64,000 nucleotides of DNA from JACRCT01 sp049841135 (GTDB lineage Bacteria; Myxococcota; Myxococcia; Myxococcales; UBA5297). The stretch covers positions 2,790,001-2,854,000 of the forward strand of contig JASGHK010000004.1 of the NCBI GenBank assembly GCA_049841135.1, in the 5' to 3' direction. Shown piece by piece: positions 1 through 8,473 of the stretch; positions within the stretch are counted from its first letter, which is position 1; every line of letters starts with the position of its first letter. The notes under the pieces were generated by a model. It saw only the letters and a program-made list of their open reading frames with translations. It searched no databases and was not told the origin of the DNA. Position numbers and translations under genes: made by a program.

Positions 1-9
1 CTCATCAAC

Positions 10-36
10 ATGGACCGGCAGCAGGCGCCGGTCCAT
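10..36. terminator. Perfect hairpin downstream of the DUF6448 gene
   Basis: ATGGACCGGC (10-19) and GCCGGTCCAT (27-36) are perfect inverted repeats around a 7-nt loop. The hairpin sits 22 nt beyond the stop codon of the minus-strand gene that ends at 58. No clear T-run follows, so it may be a terminator or a 3' stabilising stem. Confidence 0.45.
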
Positions 37-57
37 GAACCCCGGGGGGAGCCTTTC

Positions 58-648
58 TCACTTGGGCTCGGCGTGCGGCTCCTTGCCGTGACCGCAACCT
101 TTCGTCCCGCCGCGCCACGCCCCGTCGACTGCGTGGACGAACACGACGTACGCCTCGACCCATCTGCGCCCCTGCACCACGTCTTTGGGCGGGACCGGCT
201 TGCCCGCGAGCGGCTTGAACTTCGCCTCCAGGGCCGCCCAGTGCTCGGGGCCCAGGAGCTTCTCGACCGGCGCCAGCGAGCCGATCGCGATCGCCTGGTC
301 TGCCGCCCGTACCGCCGGGCCGGGATCCGTCCCCTTGGGCTTGATGCCCGTGAACGGCTCCCCCTCGCCAGCGCGATGGAGCCGGATGGCGGTTGCCAGG
401 AATGACTCGTCCGCCAGCTCGCGCGCCTCGGTCGAAAGCTTGCGGACGGACATCGCCTTCTTGAACGCCGCCGCCAGCTCTTCGTCCGCGCCGTCCTTGA
501 TCCAGACGCGCGTGAACGCGAGGTCGCCCGTCCCGAGCGACTGAGCGACCGCGACGGCCACCGGGCCGTCAGCGGTATCGCAGTGGGCGCTCGCCTGCCC
601 GGCCGTGGCCATGAGAGTTGCGGCGACGACTACGGTGATTCGAAGCAT
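58..648 (-). CDS. DUF6448 family secreted protein
   Basis: A 196-residue protein with a signal peptide (about residues 1-21, ending TAGQASA) followed at once by the HCDTADGPV motif that marks the DUF6448 family. The mature part is mostly helical and has a His/Gly/Lys-rich end (KGCGHGKEPHAEPK) that could bind metal. The function of the family is unknown. The ATG has a perfect AAGGAGG ribosome site. It is the last gene of the minus-strand run hemerythrin - NO reductase - sigma factor - DUF6448, so a periplasmic role in the same stress response is an inference from position only. Confidence 0.75.
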   Translation of the reverse strand: MLRITVVVAATLMATAGQASAHCDTADGPVAVAVAQSLGTGDLAFTRVWIKDGADEELAAAFKKAMSVRKLSTEARELADESFLATAIRLHRAGEGEPFTGIKPKGTDPGPAVRAADQAIAIGSLAPVEKLLGPEHWAALEAKFKPLAGKPVPPKDVVQGRRWVEAYVVFVHAVDGAWRGGTKGCGHGKEPHAEPK

Positions 649-1171
649 GGGTCCCTCCTTGTGTGTTGGGTCTGCTCTGTCGATGGTCCGGGCTGCCCTT
701 CCCCTGCCTGCGACCCGGTTCCTGAGCGCTCGCGACCAGAGCGCATCTCCCGCGATGGAGCGCCCGGCGAACGGCGGACGGCGTCCGCCTGGCCAGGCCT
801 GCCAGCGCCTCGGCGTCGAGGCCCCCCAGGTGATGGAGCAGCAGCAGGATCCGCTCTGCCGGTTCGAGCGCCTCGAACTCCTCGAACCTTCGTCCTGGCT
901 CGCCGGTCTCGGCGCGCGCGGAGCGGGTCGACCACTCGCTCTCGCCCTCGAGGAGGACGCGGCCCAGCACTCCCGTCAGCCACGCCTCCGCGTCGGGGCC
1001 CGCCTCCTCGCACTGGGCCCAGGCCTCTTCGATGGTCCGTCGCAGGGCCTCCTCGGCGGCCTCGGCGCCCAGCGCCGCACGGGCGATGCTCCACAGCCCC
1101 CGCTGCTGCCTCGCCCACAGCTCGGCGAAGGCCTCTGCATCGCGGCGTCGCAACCGCATCCGCAGGTTCAT
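569..1171 (-). CDS. ECF-type RNA polymerase sigma factor (small)
   Basis: About 200 residues. The first 60 (RRDAEAFAELWARQQRGLW...) look like sigma region 2. A later stretch, about residues 110-150 (LEPAERILLLLHHLGGLDAEALAGLARRTPSAVRRALHRGR), has the helix-turn-helix layout of sigma region 4. The ATG at 1171 has AGGAG nine bases upstream, and a longer reading from 1231 lacks such support. The frame runs on past region 4 into the DUF6448 gene and stops only at 569, an 80-nt out-of-frame overlap. The last 45 residues are Arg/Ser-rich and do not look like a domain, so a true stop may have been lost. It lies 78 nt downstream of the NO reductase gene, probably in the same transcript. Region 2 is diverged, so it could be a sigma-like regulator rather than a full sigma factor. 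Confidence 0.6.
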   Translation of the reverse strand: MNLRMRLRRRDAEAFAELWARQQRGLWSIARAALGAEAAEEALRRTIEEAWAQCEEAGPDAEAWLTGVLGRVLLEGESEWSTRSARAETGEPGRRFEEFEALEPAERILLLLHHLGGLDAEALAGLARRTPSAVRRALHRGRCALVASAQEPGRRQGKGSPDHRQSRPNTQGGTHASNHRSRRRNSHGHGRAGERPLRYR

Positions 1172-1249
1172 GATGACGCGCTCCTGGAGATGGGCGCCCT
1201 CGTCCCGGTCTGCGAGGCGAGGGCGCCCCACGCTGGCGACTCGGACGTC

Positions 1250-3547
1250 CTAGGAGAGCTCCGGCTCCGTGCCCCGAAGCGCCTCGGGCGCACGCTTCTC
1301 CGTCACGCCCTTGCGCAGCGCCAGGTCGACCTTGATCGCCCGGGCCACGAAGGCCAGGAGCGCCAGCGCGCCGGCGTCGAAGATCAGGTCCGGCACCACG
1401 CGCATCCAGGTCACGGTGTGGATGAACGGCGAGCCGGTGACCTCGGGGCTGCGCGCGTACCAGATGCCGTGCCGGATGCCCTCGACGAACTGGTAGAAGC
1501 CCGCCGGGATGAGGCTGAAGACCATCATCGAGGCCAGGCCGATGTTCAGGCCCCAGAAGGCGAACTTGAGCAGGCCGTCCGACCACGCCGCCTTGGCGAC
1601 CACGTGGCGCATGGAGAAGAGCATCAGCGCGATGGCCAAGAAGCCGTAGACGCCGAAGAGCGCGCCGTGGCTGTGGATGGGCGTCGTGTTCAGGCCCTGC
1701 GCGTAGTAGAGGACGATGGGCGGGTTGATGAGGAAGCCGAAGACGCCGGCGCCAACCATGTTCCAGAACGCCACCGCGACGAAGAAGTAGAGCGGCCAGC
1801 GGTAGGGCGAGTCCTGGCCGCCGGCGCGGGCGAGCTTGAGGTTCTGGTGGACCTCGAAGCCCAGGAGCGTCAGCGGCACCACCTCCAGCGCGGAGAAGCT
1901 GGCGCCCAGCGCGGTGATGAAGAGCGGCGTGCCGGTGAAGTACAGGTGGTGGAAGGTGCCGATGATGCCGCTGCCCAGGTAGAGCAGGATGGAGGCGTAG
2001 ACGGTGCGCAGCGCGCCCTGCGCCTTGACCGCGCCGATGCGGGTGAGCACGAAGGCCAGCGCCACGGTGGCGAAGACCTCGAAGAAGTTCTCGACCCAGA
2101 GGTGCACGACCCACCAGCGCCAGTAGTCGGCGTTCGAGATGTGCGTGCCCGGCGTGTAGAACAGGCCCATCGAGTAGAAGAGCGGGATGGAGACCGAAGC
2201 GTAGAGGAGCAGGTGCGTCAGCCCGCCGCGGTCCTGCTCGGCCTTGAGCGCCGGCTTGATCGACCGGTAGACGAGCACGAGCCAGAGCACCATGCCGGCG
2301 ATGAGGCCCACCTGCCAGATGCGGCCGAGCTCGATGTACTCGTAGCCCTGGTGGCCGAAGAGGAAGCCGTCGCCCCCGAACTTGCCGACGACGCTCGCCC
2401 AGGTGCCGCCCAGCGAGCCGACGACGACGACGACCAGCGCGCCCAAGAGCGCCAGCACCAGCGCCTTCTGGCCCTTGGGCTCGATGCCGCCCACGGCGGG
2501 ACCGATGAACAGGCCGGTCGCCAGCCAGCAGGTGGCGATCCAGAACACGGCGAGCTGCAGGTGCCAGGTGCGGGTCGCGGCGTAGGGAATGACGCTGCCG
2601 GTGTCGATGCCGAACAGGTGGTTGCCCTCGACCGCGTAGTGGCCGGTCACCGAGCCGAGCAGGGCCTGGACGATGAAGAGCAGGATGGCGACCAGGAAGA
2701 ACGGCAGCGTGGCCCGCTGGCTGGGGGTCGCCTTGGGCTCGGCGAGCGCGGCGAGCTTGATCTCCCCGGCGGGCTCGGCGTCCTCGTTGCGGCGGTACCA
2801 GATGATCGCCAGGCCGATGCCCAGGATCAGCAGGATGACGCTGACGATGGACCAGACCAGCGCCCCGGCGAGCGGCTTGTTCCCGGCGAGCGGGTCGAAC
2901 GGCCAGTTGGCGGTGTAGGTGTAATCGGCGTCAGGCCGGTTGGTCATCGCCGACCAGGCGGTCCAGAAGAAGAAGGCGGTCACCTTGCGGCCGCTCTCCG
3001 GCGAGTCCACCGTCCCGGCGGGGATGGACATGGCGTCGCTGCCCTTGCTGAAGAGGTCGGTGTAGTAGGCGGTCAGCGCGGGGATGGCCGCCTCCTGGCC
3101 GGGCGAGAGGACGAGCGCCTTCGTCTCCGGCTTGTAGCGGTTGGTGTGCAGCTCCTCGGCGACGAGGGACTCGACCCGGCCGCGCTCGCCGGCCGGCAGC
3201 GCCTCGAGGGCGCGCTGGTCGAAGGTGCGAGCCTGCTCGGCGGTGAGCCCCGCCTTCAGGCCAGCGGTGACCAGCGCCGTGCGGTGCACCGCGTCGGCCG
3301 ACCAGTCGGGGGCGAGCATGGCGCCGTGGCCCCAGATGGAGCCCATGTGCTGGCCGCCGCGGGCCAGGTAGTAGCGCTGGCCTTCGACGATCTCGGCGCC
3401 GGTGAAGACGACCTTGCCGGACGAGTCGACGACGGTCTCGGGGATGGGGGGCTTGTACTCGTCGATGCGCGCGCCTCCGAAGATGAGGACGCTGAACGCG
3501 GCGACGATCACGAAGAGCAGTACGGCGCGAGTCTTGTGGCTGACCAT
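1250..3547 (-). CDS. norZ: Quinol-dependent nitric oxide reductase (qNOR)
   Basis: A 765-residue single-subunit NO reductase, which reduces 2 NO to N2O with electrons from quinol. After a first membrane helix (about 7-27) comes the long periplasmic region typical of qNOR (to about 235), including GQRYYLARGGQHMGSIWGHG. A NorB-like core of about 12 membrane helices follows. Conserved His-bearing segments are visible at HLQLAVFW (about 328), WVVHLWVENFFEVF (about 479), TFHHLYFTGTPLF (about 530) and HSHGALFGVYG (about 624). The length matches qNOR, not the shorter cytochrome-c type. The start at 3547 is chosen because AGGAG lies 7 nt upstream; the open frame extends further upstream but encodes no recognisable domain. 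A hemerythrin gene lies 65 nt upstream on the same strand. Confidence 0.95.
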   Translation of the reverse strand: MVSHKTRAVLLFVIVAAFSVLIFGGARIDEYKPPIPETVVDSSGKVVFTGAEIVEGQRYYLARGGQHMGSIWGHGAMLAPDWSADAVHRTALVTAGLKAGLTAEQARTFDQRALEALPAGERGRVESLVAEELHTNRYKPETKALVLSPGQEAAIPALTAYYTDLFSKGSDAMSIPAGTVDSPESGRKVTAFFFWTAWSAMTNRPDADYTYTANWPFDPLAGNKPLAGALVWSIVSVILLILGIGLAIIWYRRNEDAEPAGEIKLAALAEPKATPSQRATLPFFLVAILLFIVQALLGSVTGHYAVEGNHLFGIDTGSVIPYAATRTWHLQLAVFWIATCWLATGLFIGPAVGGIEPKGQKALVLALLGALVVVVVGSLGGTWASVVGKFGGDGFLFGHQGYEYIELGRIWQVGLIAGMVLWLVLVYRSIKPALKAEQDRGGLTHLLLYASVSIPLFYSMGLFYTPGTHISNADYWRWWVVHLWVENFFEVFATVALAFVLTRIGAVKAQGALRTVYASILLYLGSGIIGTFHHLYFTGTPLFITALGASFSALEVVPLTLLGFEVHQNLKLARAGGQDSPYRWPLYFFVAVAFWNMVGAGVFGFLINPPIVLYYAQGLNTTPIHSHGALFGVYGFLAIALMLFSMRHVVAKAAWSDGLLKFAFWGLNIGLASMMVFSLIPAGFYQFVEGIRHGIWYARSPEVTGSPFIHTVTWMRVVPDLIFDAGALALLAFVARAIKVDLALRKGVTEKRAPEALRGTEPELS

Positions 3548-3612
3548 GGTTGTTCTCCTGGGGCTGGAAGAAGGGGATGGGCCCGCTCGACGGGCTCGGG
3601 GTGAAGGGCTGG

Positions 3613-4230
3613 CTAGAAATCCTCGGCGGGCAGCCCGCCGCAGCCGGCGCACGTGCCGCACTCGGACGGAGGGCAGGCGCTCTCGGGGTCGGGAGACCAG
3701 CGGGTCATGAGCGCCGCGCCCAGCTCGGTCAGCTCGCGCTCGGCCGTCGTGTGCTCGGCGGCGTGGCGGTCGAACTCGACGCCCAGCGCGTCCAGCGCCT
3801 GGGGCGAGAGGTGCTCCTCCGCCATCGGGTAGAGGATCCGGTCCTCCTTGCGGATGTGGTCGCGCAGGAGCGTGGCGAAGCGCGAAGCCGCCTCGGCGAC
3901 GCGGGCCGCTTCGGCGTCGCTCCACGCCTGGGGGCGCCGCGACAGCTCGTCCATCTCCGTGACCAGCGCGCGGCCGGCGTCGTGGTCGTGGAGCATCACG
4001 GCGATGGGGCCGCTGTCCTTGGGGAAGCCCACCTCGGACATCCGGGTGAAGAGCAGGTCCTCTTCCTTGCCGTGGTGCAGCCGGTCGGCGAAGCCGCGCA
4101 GGAACCGGACGAACCGGCCCAGCTCCTCGCGGCCGTCCTGGCCATGCAGCGTCCGCGTGAATCCTTCGAGCGCGTCGAGCCCACGCTCGATGAACCGGTG
4201 CTCGAACATCAGGGTTTCGATGGCTTCCAT
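3613..4230 (-). CDS. Hemerythrin HHE-domain protein, NO/iron-stress type
   Basis: 205 residues. His and Glu residues spaced as in hemerythrin-like four-helix bundles fill residues 1-150 (FEHRFIERGLD, FADRLHHGKEEDLLF, MLHDHDAGRAL, LRDHIRKEDRILYP, FDRHAAEH). Such proteins bind a di-iron centre that senses or scavenges O2 or NO, or repairs Fe-S clusters. A Cys-rich tail (CPPSECGTCAGCGG) near the C-terminus is unusual and may bind another metal. It is the first gene after a strong sigma-54 promoter and precedes norZ, which supports a role in NO stress. Confidence 0.85.
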   Translation of the reverse strand: MEAIETLMFEHRFIERGLDALEGFTRTLHGQDGREELGRFVRFLRGFADRLHHGKEEDLLFTRMSEVGFPKDSGPIAVMLHDHDAGRALVTEMDELSRRPQAWSDAEAARVAEAASRFATLLRDHIRKEDRILYPMAEEHLSPQALDALGVEFDRHAAEHTTAERELTELGAALMTRWSPDPESACPPSECGTCAGCGGLPAEDF

Positions 4231-4278
4231 CTCGGGGTCCTTTCGGCGGCGCAGGCAGCGCCCTCGCGCCTGCCAATA

Positions 4279-4294
4279 GGCAAGGGGCTTGCCA
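4279..4294 (-). promoter_or_regulatory. Sigma-54 (-24/-12) promoter for the NO operon
   Basis: Read on the minus strand the sequence is TGGCAAGCCCCTTGCC. It matches the RpoN consensus TGGCACGNNNNTTGCW at all but two positions and keeps the essential GG and GC twelve bases apart. The predicted transcription start is near 4268, giving a leader of about 38 nt before the hemerythrin ATG (4230). The element is also a GGCAAG/CTTGCC palindrome. Known NorR regulators activate NO-reductase genes through sigma-54, so this fits the downstream genes. Confidence 0.7.
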
Positions 4295-4346
4295 CGCCGG
4301 GACCGGCCCGGATTTCAAGGGGTTGGCTGGGGCGCAGCGAGCAGTG

Positions 4347-4361
4347 GTTGCAGGGAGCAAC
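4347..4361. promoter_or_regulatory. Candidate enhancer palindrome upstream of the sigma-54 promoter
   Basis: GTTGC-AGGGA-GCAAC is a perfect inverted repeat 53 bp upstream of the -24 element, a plausible distance for a sigma-54 activator. It does not match the published NorR core GTCANNNTGAC, so the regulator is unknown. Confidence 0.3.
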
Positions 4362-4461
4362 GCCCGGTGGTTGGAGCACCGAAACGACGTTGCTTTCGCT
4401 CGCCCGGACCACGCGGGCGCCTGTAGATTCGATTCGCGAGCGGCGAAGAAGGAGCAGCGGC

Positions 4462-5364
4462 ATGCGAGACGAGGCAGTCCGAGTCCACTTGAAGGAGTCC
4501 GATCTCTTGGTCGTGGGCTTGCTGTGCACCGAGACCGCGCGGCGGGCGCGCGCCATCCACGAGTGCATGCCGACCTCGGCGGGCGTGCTCGCCCAGGGGC
4601 TCGCCACGGCCTTCGGGGTCGCCGGCCTGCTCGCCGGCCAGGCGCGCATCAACCTGCAGGTGACCTGCGACGGGCCGATCAAGGGCCTGTTCGTCGACGC
4701 CGACGCTCAAGGCCGCGCGCGCGGCTACGTCAAGAACGCCCAGGTGAACTTCCTGACCACCGGCGGCCCGTTCGACGCCTCGGGCGCCTGGGGCGGCACC
4801 GGGGGGCTCTCGGTGCTGCGCGAGCTGAAGGCGGGCGAGTTCTACCGCGGCTCCATCGCGCTCGAGCACTTCGACCTCGCCCGGGACCTCGAGCGCTACT
4901 TCCTCGAGTCCGAGCAGATCGAGACGGCCATCTCTCTCGAGGTCGCGCCCGAAGGGCCGGAGCGGCTGGGCCGCGTCCGCGCGCTCTTCGTGCAGGCGAT
5001 GCCCGAGGCGAAGCGGGGGGCCGTCGAGGAGGCGCGCGCGCTCATCCAGGCCAACGGCCTCCCCGCCGTGGCCGAGCGGGCCATGGATCTCGTCCGGCCG
5101 CTCGCGGCGCACGTCGGCGGCGACCTGGACGTGCTGGCCGAGTACCCGCTCGAGTACGTCTGCGGCTGCTCGGCCGACAAGGTCCTGCGCGCGGTGCTCG
5201 CCATGGGGCGCGAGGAGATCGACGACATGCTGCAGCGCGAGGGCAAGGCCGTGGCGACCTGCGCCTTCTGCCACACGGTCTACGAGGTCGGCCGCGAGCA
5301 GCTCGAGCAGATGCTCCAGGCCATCGACCAGAGCGAAGAGCCCGAGGCCGGCGAGCCGAACTGA
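4462..5364 (+). CDS. hslO: Redox-regulated holdase chaperone Hsp33
   Basis: 300 residues. Hsp33 becomes active on oxidation, when it releases zinc from four Cys. The N-terminal fold is recognisable (residues 1-210, with VTCDGPIKGLFVDADAQG and the GGTGGLSVLREL region). The zinc/redox switch is intact as CGC at residues 234-236 and CAFC at 267-270. The ATG at 4462 has AAGGAG upstream, and the frame upstream of it encodes nothing recognisable. It is divergent from the NO-stress operon, so the intergenic region 4231-4461 serves both. Co-location suggests a shared oxidative/nitrosative-stress context. Confidence 0.93.
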   Translation: MRDEAVRVHLKESDLLVVGLLCTETARRARAIHECMPTSAGVLAQGLATAFGVAGLLAGQARINLQVTCDGPIKGLFVDADAQGRARGYVKNAQVNFLTTGGPFDASGAWGGTGGLSVLRELKAGEFYRGSIALEHFDLARDLERYFLESEQIETAISLEVAPEGPERLGRVRALFVQAMPEAKRGAVEEARALIQANGLPAVAERAMDLVRPLAAHVGGDLDVLAEYPLEYVCGCSADKVLRAVLAMGREEIDDMLQREGKAVATCAFCHTVYEVGREQLEQMLQAIDQSEEPEAGEPN

Positions 5365-5376
5365 GCCGCGCTGCCC

Positions 5377-6962
5377 TCAGTTCTCCGGCGTCACCGGGCC
5401 TGCGGCCTTCGCGCGCAGCTTGGCCAACTCCGCACGAGCTTCGGCCGCACCCGGCTCGAGCTCGAGAGCGCGGGTGAAGCTCGTCTGCGCACCGGGGCCG
5501 TCGGAGGCGCGAGCCTGGATCTCGTCCGAGCAGGGTCCAGCTCGCCGACTGCCCGGGAGCGAGCTGCGTCGCCCGAAGCGCGGCGGCGAGGGCGGGCTCG
5601 GTCTGCCCCAGCGAGGCGTAGGCACGCGCGAGGTTGCGAGCGCCGGCCGCGCTCTCGGGCGCAACCCTTGGAGCGAGGGCCACCGCCTCCTCGAAGCGCC
5701 GCTCCGCGACGAGGCAGGCGACGAGGTTCGCCGGGACGCGAGCGTCTGCGTCGAGCGCGCGCTGGTACCACGGGATGGCGGCGGCGCAGCCGGGCCCCTC
5801 GGTGTGCAGCGCGAACCCGTAGGCGAACGCGGCGCGGCCGTTTTCGGGATCTCGCTGCAGAGAAGCAGCCGCGATGTGCGCCGTGTCGACCCAATCCCCC
5901 GCGCGAACGAAGGTCCCAGCTCCGAGCACCAGGGGCACCAGGGCGAGCCCCGGCGCCAGACGCGGCCACCGGTCCCAGACCCGCTCGGCCACGAGTGCCA
6001 GTGCGAGGCAGGCCCCTGCGAGAGGCACGTAGTAGTAGCGGTCGCCCAGCAGTCGCGTGCTGGCGACGGCGATGGCGCTGGGCAAGAGCGGCGGCAGGCC
6101 CGCCACGAGAGCCGCCACCGCCGGCCGCCGCCAGGCCCCGACCGCGAGCGCGGCGACCACCCCCACCACGACTGCGCCCGCCAGCGGAGCGGGCCGGAAC
6201 GGCACGAACGTGTCGGCGCTGCCGGTGACGAAGAAGAAGCTCGAGCATCCGCAGCCCGGCGGCCCCGATCGCCCCGAAGGGGTCCGCCGCGATGGCGCCC
6301 ACCGGGAGGGGACCTGACCGCAGGGCGCGCAGGCCCAGGTACGCCAGGCCACCGGCGAGCGCCACCCCTGCCGCCGTCCAGGGCTTGCGCCGGGTCCCCC
6401 AGCCCCAGAGGAGGAGCGAGCCGGGAGCGAGCAGGAAGGATTCCTTGCCGAAGGGCGAGAAGGCAGCCAGCAGACCCGCGAGGACCGGGCGGCCCGAGAG
6501 GAACGCGGCCCAACTGCCGAGCAGCAGCAGGCTCGGCATCAGCTCGGTCCGGGCGCCGATCCAGCAGACCGTCTCCGATGCGGCCGGGTGCAGGCCGAAC
6601 ACCGCAGCGGCGGTCCAAGCGGCGAGGGGGCGGGCGCCGAGCGCGCGCGCCGCACGCCACACGAGCACGACGGCCAGCAGGTGGAGCAGCAGCGCCGCCA
6701 AGCGGTGCGCCAGCGGCGTCGGCGACAGCGCGTGCACCACCGCGATCGTGACGTCGGAGGCGGGGCGCCACAGGCCGGTCGACGTCCCCAGGATCGAGTC
6801 CGCCAGGGAGAGCGGCCGCGGGCCCCACTCCCGGTCGTCCCAGACCCACGTCCCGCTCAGCGAGGGCGCAAGGCTCACGACCACGGCGAGGAGCACGGCC
6901 GCGCCGGCGACGGCAGAAGCGCGACGAGACTCCTGCAGGGCGGGCTGCGACTCGGTGGACAC
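5377..6962 (-). CDS. Multi-pass membrane protein with C-terminal TPRs (two frame breaks)
   Basis: Resembles the TMTC/PMT-like membrane TPR proteins common in Myxococcota. The N-terminal two thirds hold about nine or more hydrophobic helices, and an early WVWDDREWG motif matches the acidic first-loop motif of such glycosyltransferase-like proteins. The C-terminal part has TPR-like units (NGRAAFAYGFALHTEGPG, ARNLARAYASLGQTEPAL). The reading frame shifts near 6238, inside a CTTCTTCTT tract, and again near 5530; joining the three frames gives one continuous protein ending KAAGPVTPEN. The start is GTG at 6962. Substrate unknown. Convergent with hslO, with only 12 nt between the stop codons. Confidence 0.65.
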
Positions 6963-7001
6963 GGCCGAAATCTACCCTTCGCGCCCTTGGCCGGGCGAGG
7001 C

Positions 7002-7026
7002 CTCGGTTCGGAGAGAAGCGAAGCGC
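7002..7026. repeat. 25-bp dispersed repeat, copy 1
   Basis: This 25-bp sequence occurs again, perfectly and inverted, at 22952-22976. Here it forms the left part of a hairpin in which CGGTTCGG (7003-7010) pairs with CCGAACCG (7025-7032). It lies between glgC and the membrane/TPR gene, 40 bp upstream of the latter. Confidence 0.6.
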
Positions 7027-7098
7027 CGAACCGCAGTCGTCGTCCAGGATTGCCGAGACGCTTGCCCGGCCGGAAGCCGACCGGAGCACAGGGGCCCG

Positions 7099-8340
7099 TC
7101 AGCTCTTCTCGACCCGCATGCCCTTGGGGATGACCACGATGCCGCCCTCGGTGACGAAGAAGCGCTTGCGGTCCTCCTCGGCGTTGTAGCCGATGGTGGT
7201 GCCCGCGGGGATCTCCACGTTCTTGTCGACGATGGCCCGCCGGATGCGCGCGTTGCGGCCGACCTGCACGTTCTCGAAGAGGATGGAGTTCTCGACGTAG
7301 GAATAGGAGTTGATGCGCACCCGCGGCGACAGGACGGACATGTGCACGTGGCCGCCGGAGACGATGCAGCCCTCCGACACCAGCGAGTCGGTGGCGCGGC
7401 CGACGCGGTCTCTCCCCGGGTCGTTGAAGACGAACTTCGCGGGCGCGTGGTGATGCTGGGCGCCGAAGACCGGCCACTGCTCGTTGTAGAGGTTGAAGAC
7501 CGGGTCGATGGCGGTCATGTCGATGTTGGCCTGGAAGTAGGAGTCGATGGTCCCGACGTCGCGCCAGTAGCCGCGCTCCTTCTCCGTCTGCCCGGGGATC
7601 TTGTTCTGCAGGAAGTCGTAGGCGAAGACCTTCTGGCCCGCCGTCATCTCCGGGATGATCGACTGGCCGAAGTCGTGCGCGCTGTCGGTGCGGGCGGCGT
7701 CGCGGATGATCTCGCGGACCAGCGCGTCGGCCGAGAAGATGTAGTTGCCCATCGAGGCCAGCACGCGCGTGGGGTCCTTGGGCAGCGTCTTGGCCGCCTC
7801 CGGCCGCGGCTTCTCCACGAAGCCCAGCACCCGGCCCTTGGCGTCCACCTCGATCACCCCGACCTCGGAGGCCATGGACCGCGGCACCGGCAGGGCCGCC
7901 ACCGTGCAGTCCGCCTCCGACTCGCGGTGGAACTTGAGCATCTGCCGCACATCCATGCGGTAGATGTGGTCGGCGCCGAAGATGAAGACGAACTCCGGGT
8001 TCTCGTCGGTGATGATGTTCAGGTTCTGGTAGATGGCGTCGGCCGAGCCCTTGAACCACTCGGCGCCAGTGCGCATCTGGGCGGGGACCGGCTGGACGTA
8101 GTGCCCCAGGATCTCCGAGAGGCGCCAGGTCCGGGTCAGGTGGGTGTTGAGCGAGTCCGACTTGTACTGGGTCAGGACCTTGATCTGCAGGACGCCCGAG
8201 TTGGCGAAGTTGGACAGCACGAAGTCGACCAGGCGGTAGCGGCCGCCGAAAGGCACGGCGGGCTTCGCGCGGTCGCGCGTGAGGGGATCGAGTCGTTCGC
8301 CCCGGCCACCGGCCAGGACCATCGCGAGCAGGCGTGCCAT
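7099..8340 (-). CDS. glgC: Glucose-1-phosphate adenylyltransferase (ADP-glucose pyrophosphorylase)
   Basis: 413 residues; makes ADP-glucose from ATP and glucose-1-phosphate, the committed step of bacterial glycogen synthesis. The N-terminal nucleotide-binding motif MVLAGGRGERLDPLT and the segments KPAVPFGGRYRLVDFVLSN and FGADHIYRMD are typical. The C-terminal left-handed beta-helix (SGGHVHMSVLSPRVRINSYS) is complete, and the length is normal. The start at 8340 places the motif at residue 7; upstream extension is not conserved. It is divergent from the rfbF operon, and no other glycogen gene is in the window. Confidence 0.95.
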   Translation of the reverse strand: MARLLAMVLAGGRGERLDPLTRDRAKPAVPFGGRYRLVDFVLSNFANSGVLQIKVLTQYKSDSLNTHLTRTWRLSEILGHYVQPVPAQMRTGAEWFKGSADAIYQNLNIITDENPEFVFIFGADHIYRMDVRQMLKFHRESEADCTVAALPVPRSMASEVGVIEVDAKGRVLGFVEKPRPEAAKTLPKDPTRVLASMGNYIFSADALVREIIRDAARTDSAHDFGQSIIPEMTAGQKVFAYDFLQNKIPGQTEKERGYWRDVGTIDSYFQANIDMTAIDPVFNLYNEQWPVFGAQHHHAPAKFVFNDPGRDRVGRATDSLVSEGCIVSGGHVHMSVLSPRVRINSYSYVENSILFENVQVGRNARIRRAIVDKNVEIPAGTTIGYNAEEDRKRFFVTEGGIVVIPKGMRVEKS

Positions 8341-8402
8341 CGTCGCTGTAGCTAAGCCCCGGAGCGGCCGCCGGGCAACTTCCTGGCCGCCCTGGGGAGA
8401 AT

Positions 8403-8431
8403 TTGACCCCTCTGGGGGCCAAACGTACGCT
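8403..8431 (+). promoter_or_regulatory. Candidate sigma-70 promoter for rfbF-rfbG
   Basis: TTGACC (8403-8408), a 17-bp spacer and TACGCT (8426-8431) lie 43 bp upstream of the rfbF start, in the 133-bp divergent gap with glgC. The -35 matches at 5 of 6 positions and the -10 at 3 of 6. Confidence 0.4.
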
Positions 8432-8473
8432 CGGGCTCGTTCCTTCTGGAGGGGCCGCGAGGCTCGCGACACC

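Noticed and set aside
605..3604. A 999-codon plus-strand open frame opposite the sigma factor and NO reductase genes
   Set aside because: Antisense shadow in GC-rich DNA; biased composition (Arg, Glu, Val, Ala) and no recognisable domain, while the minus strand encodes intact qNOR.
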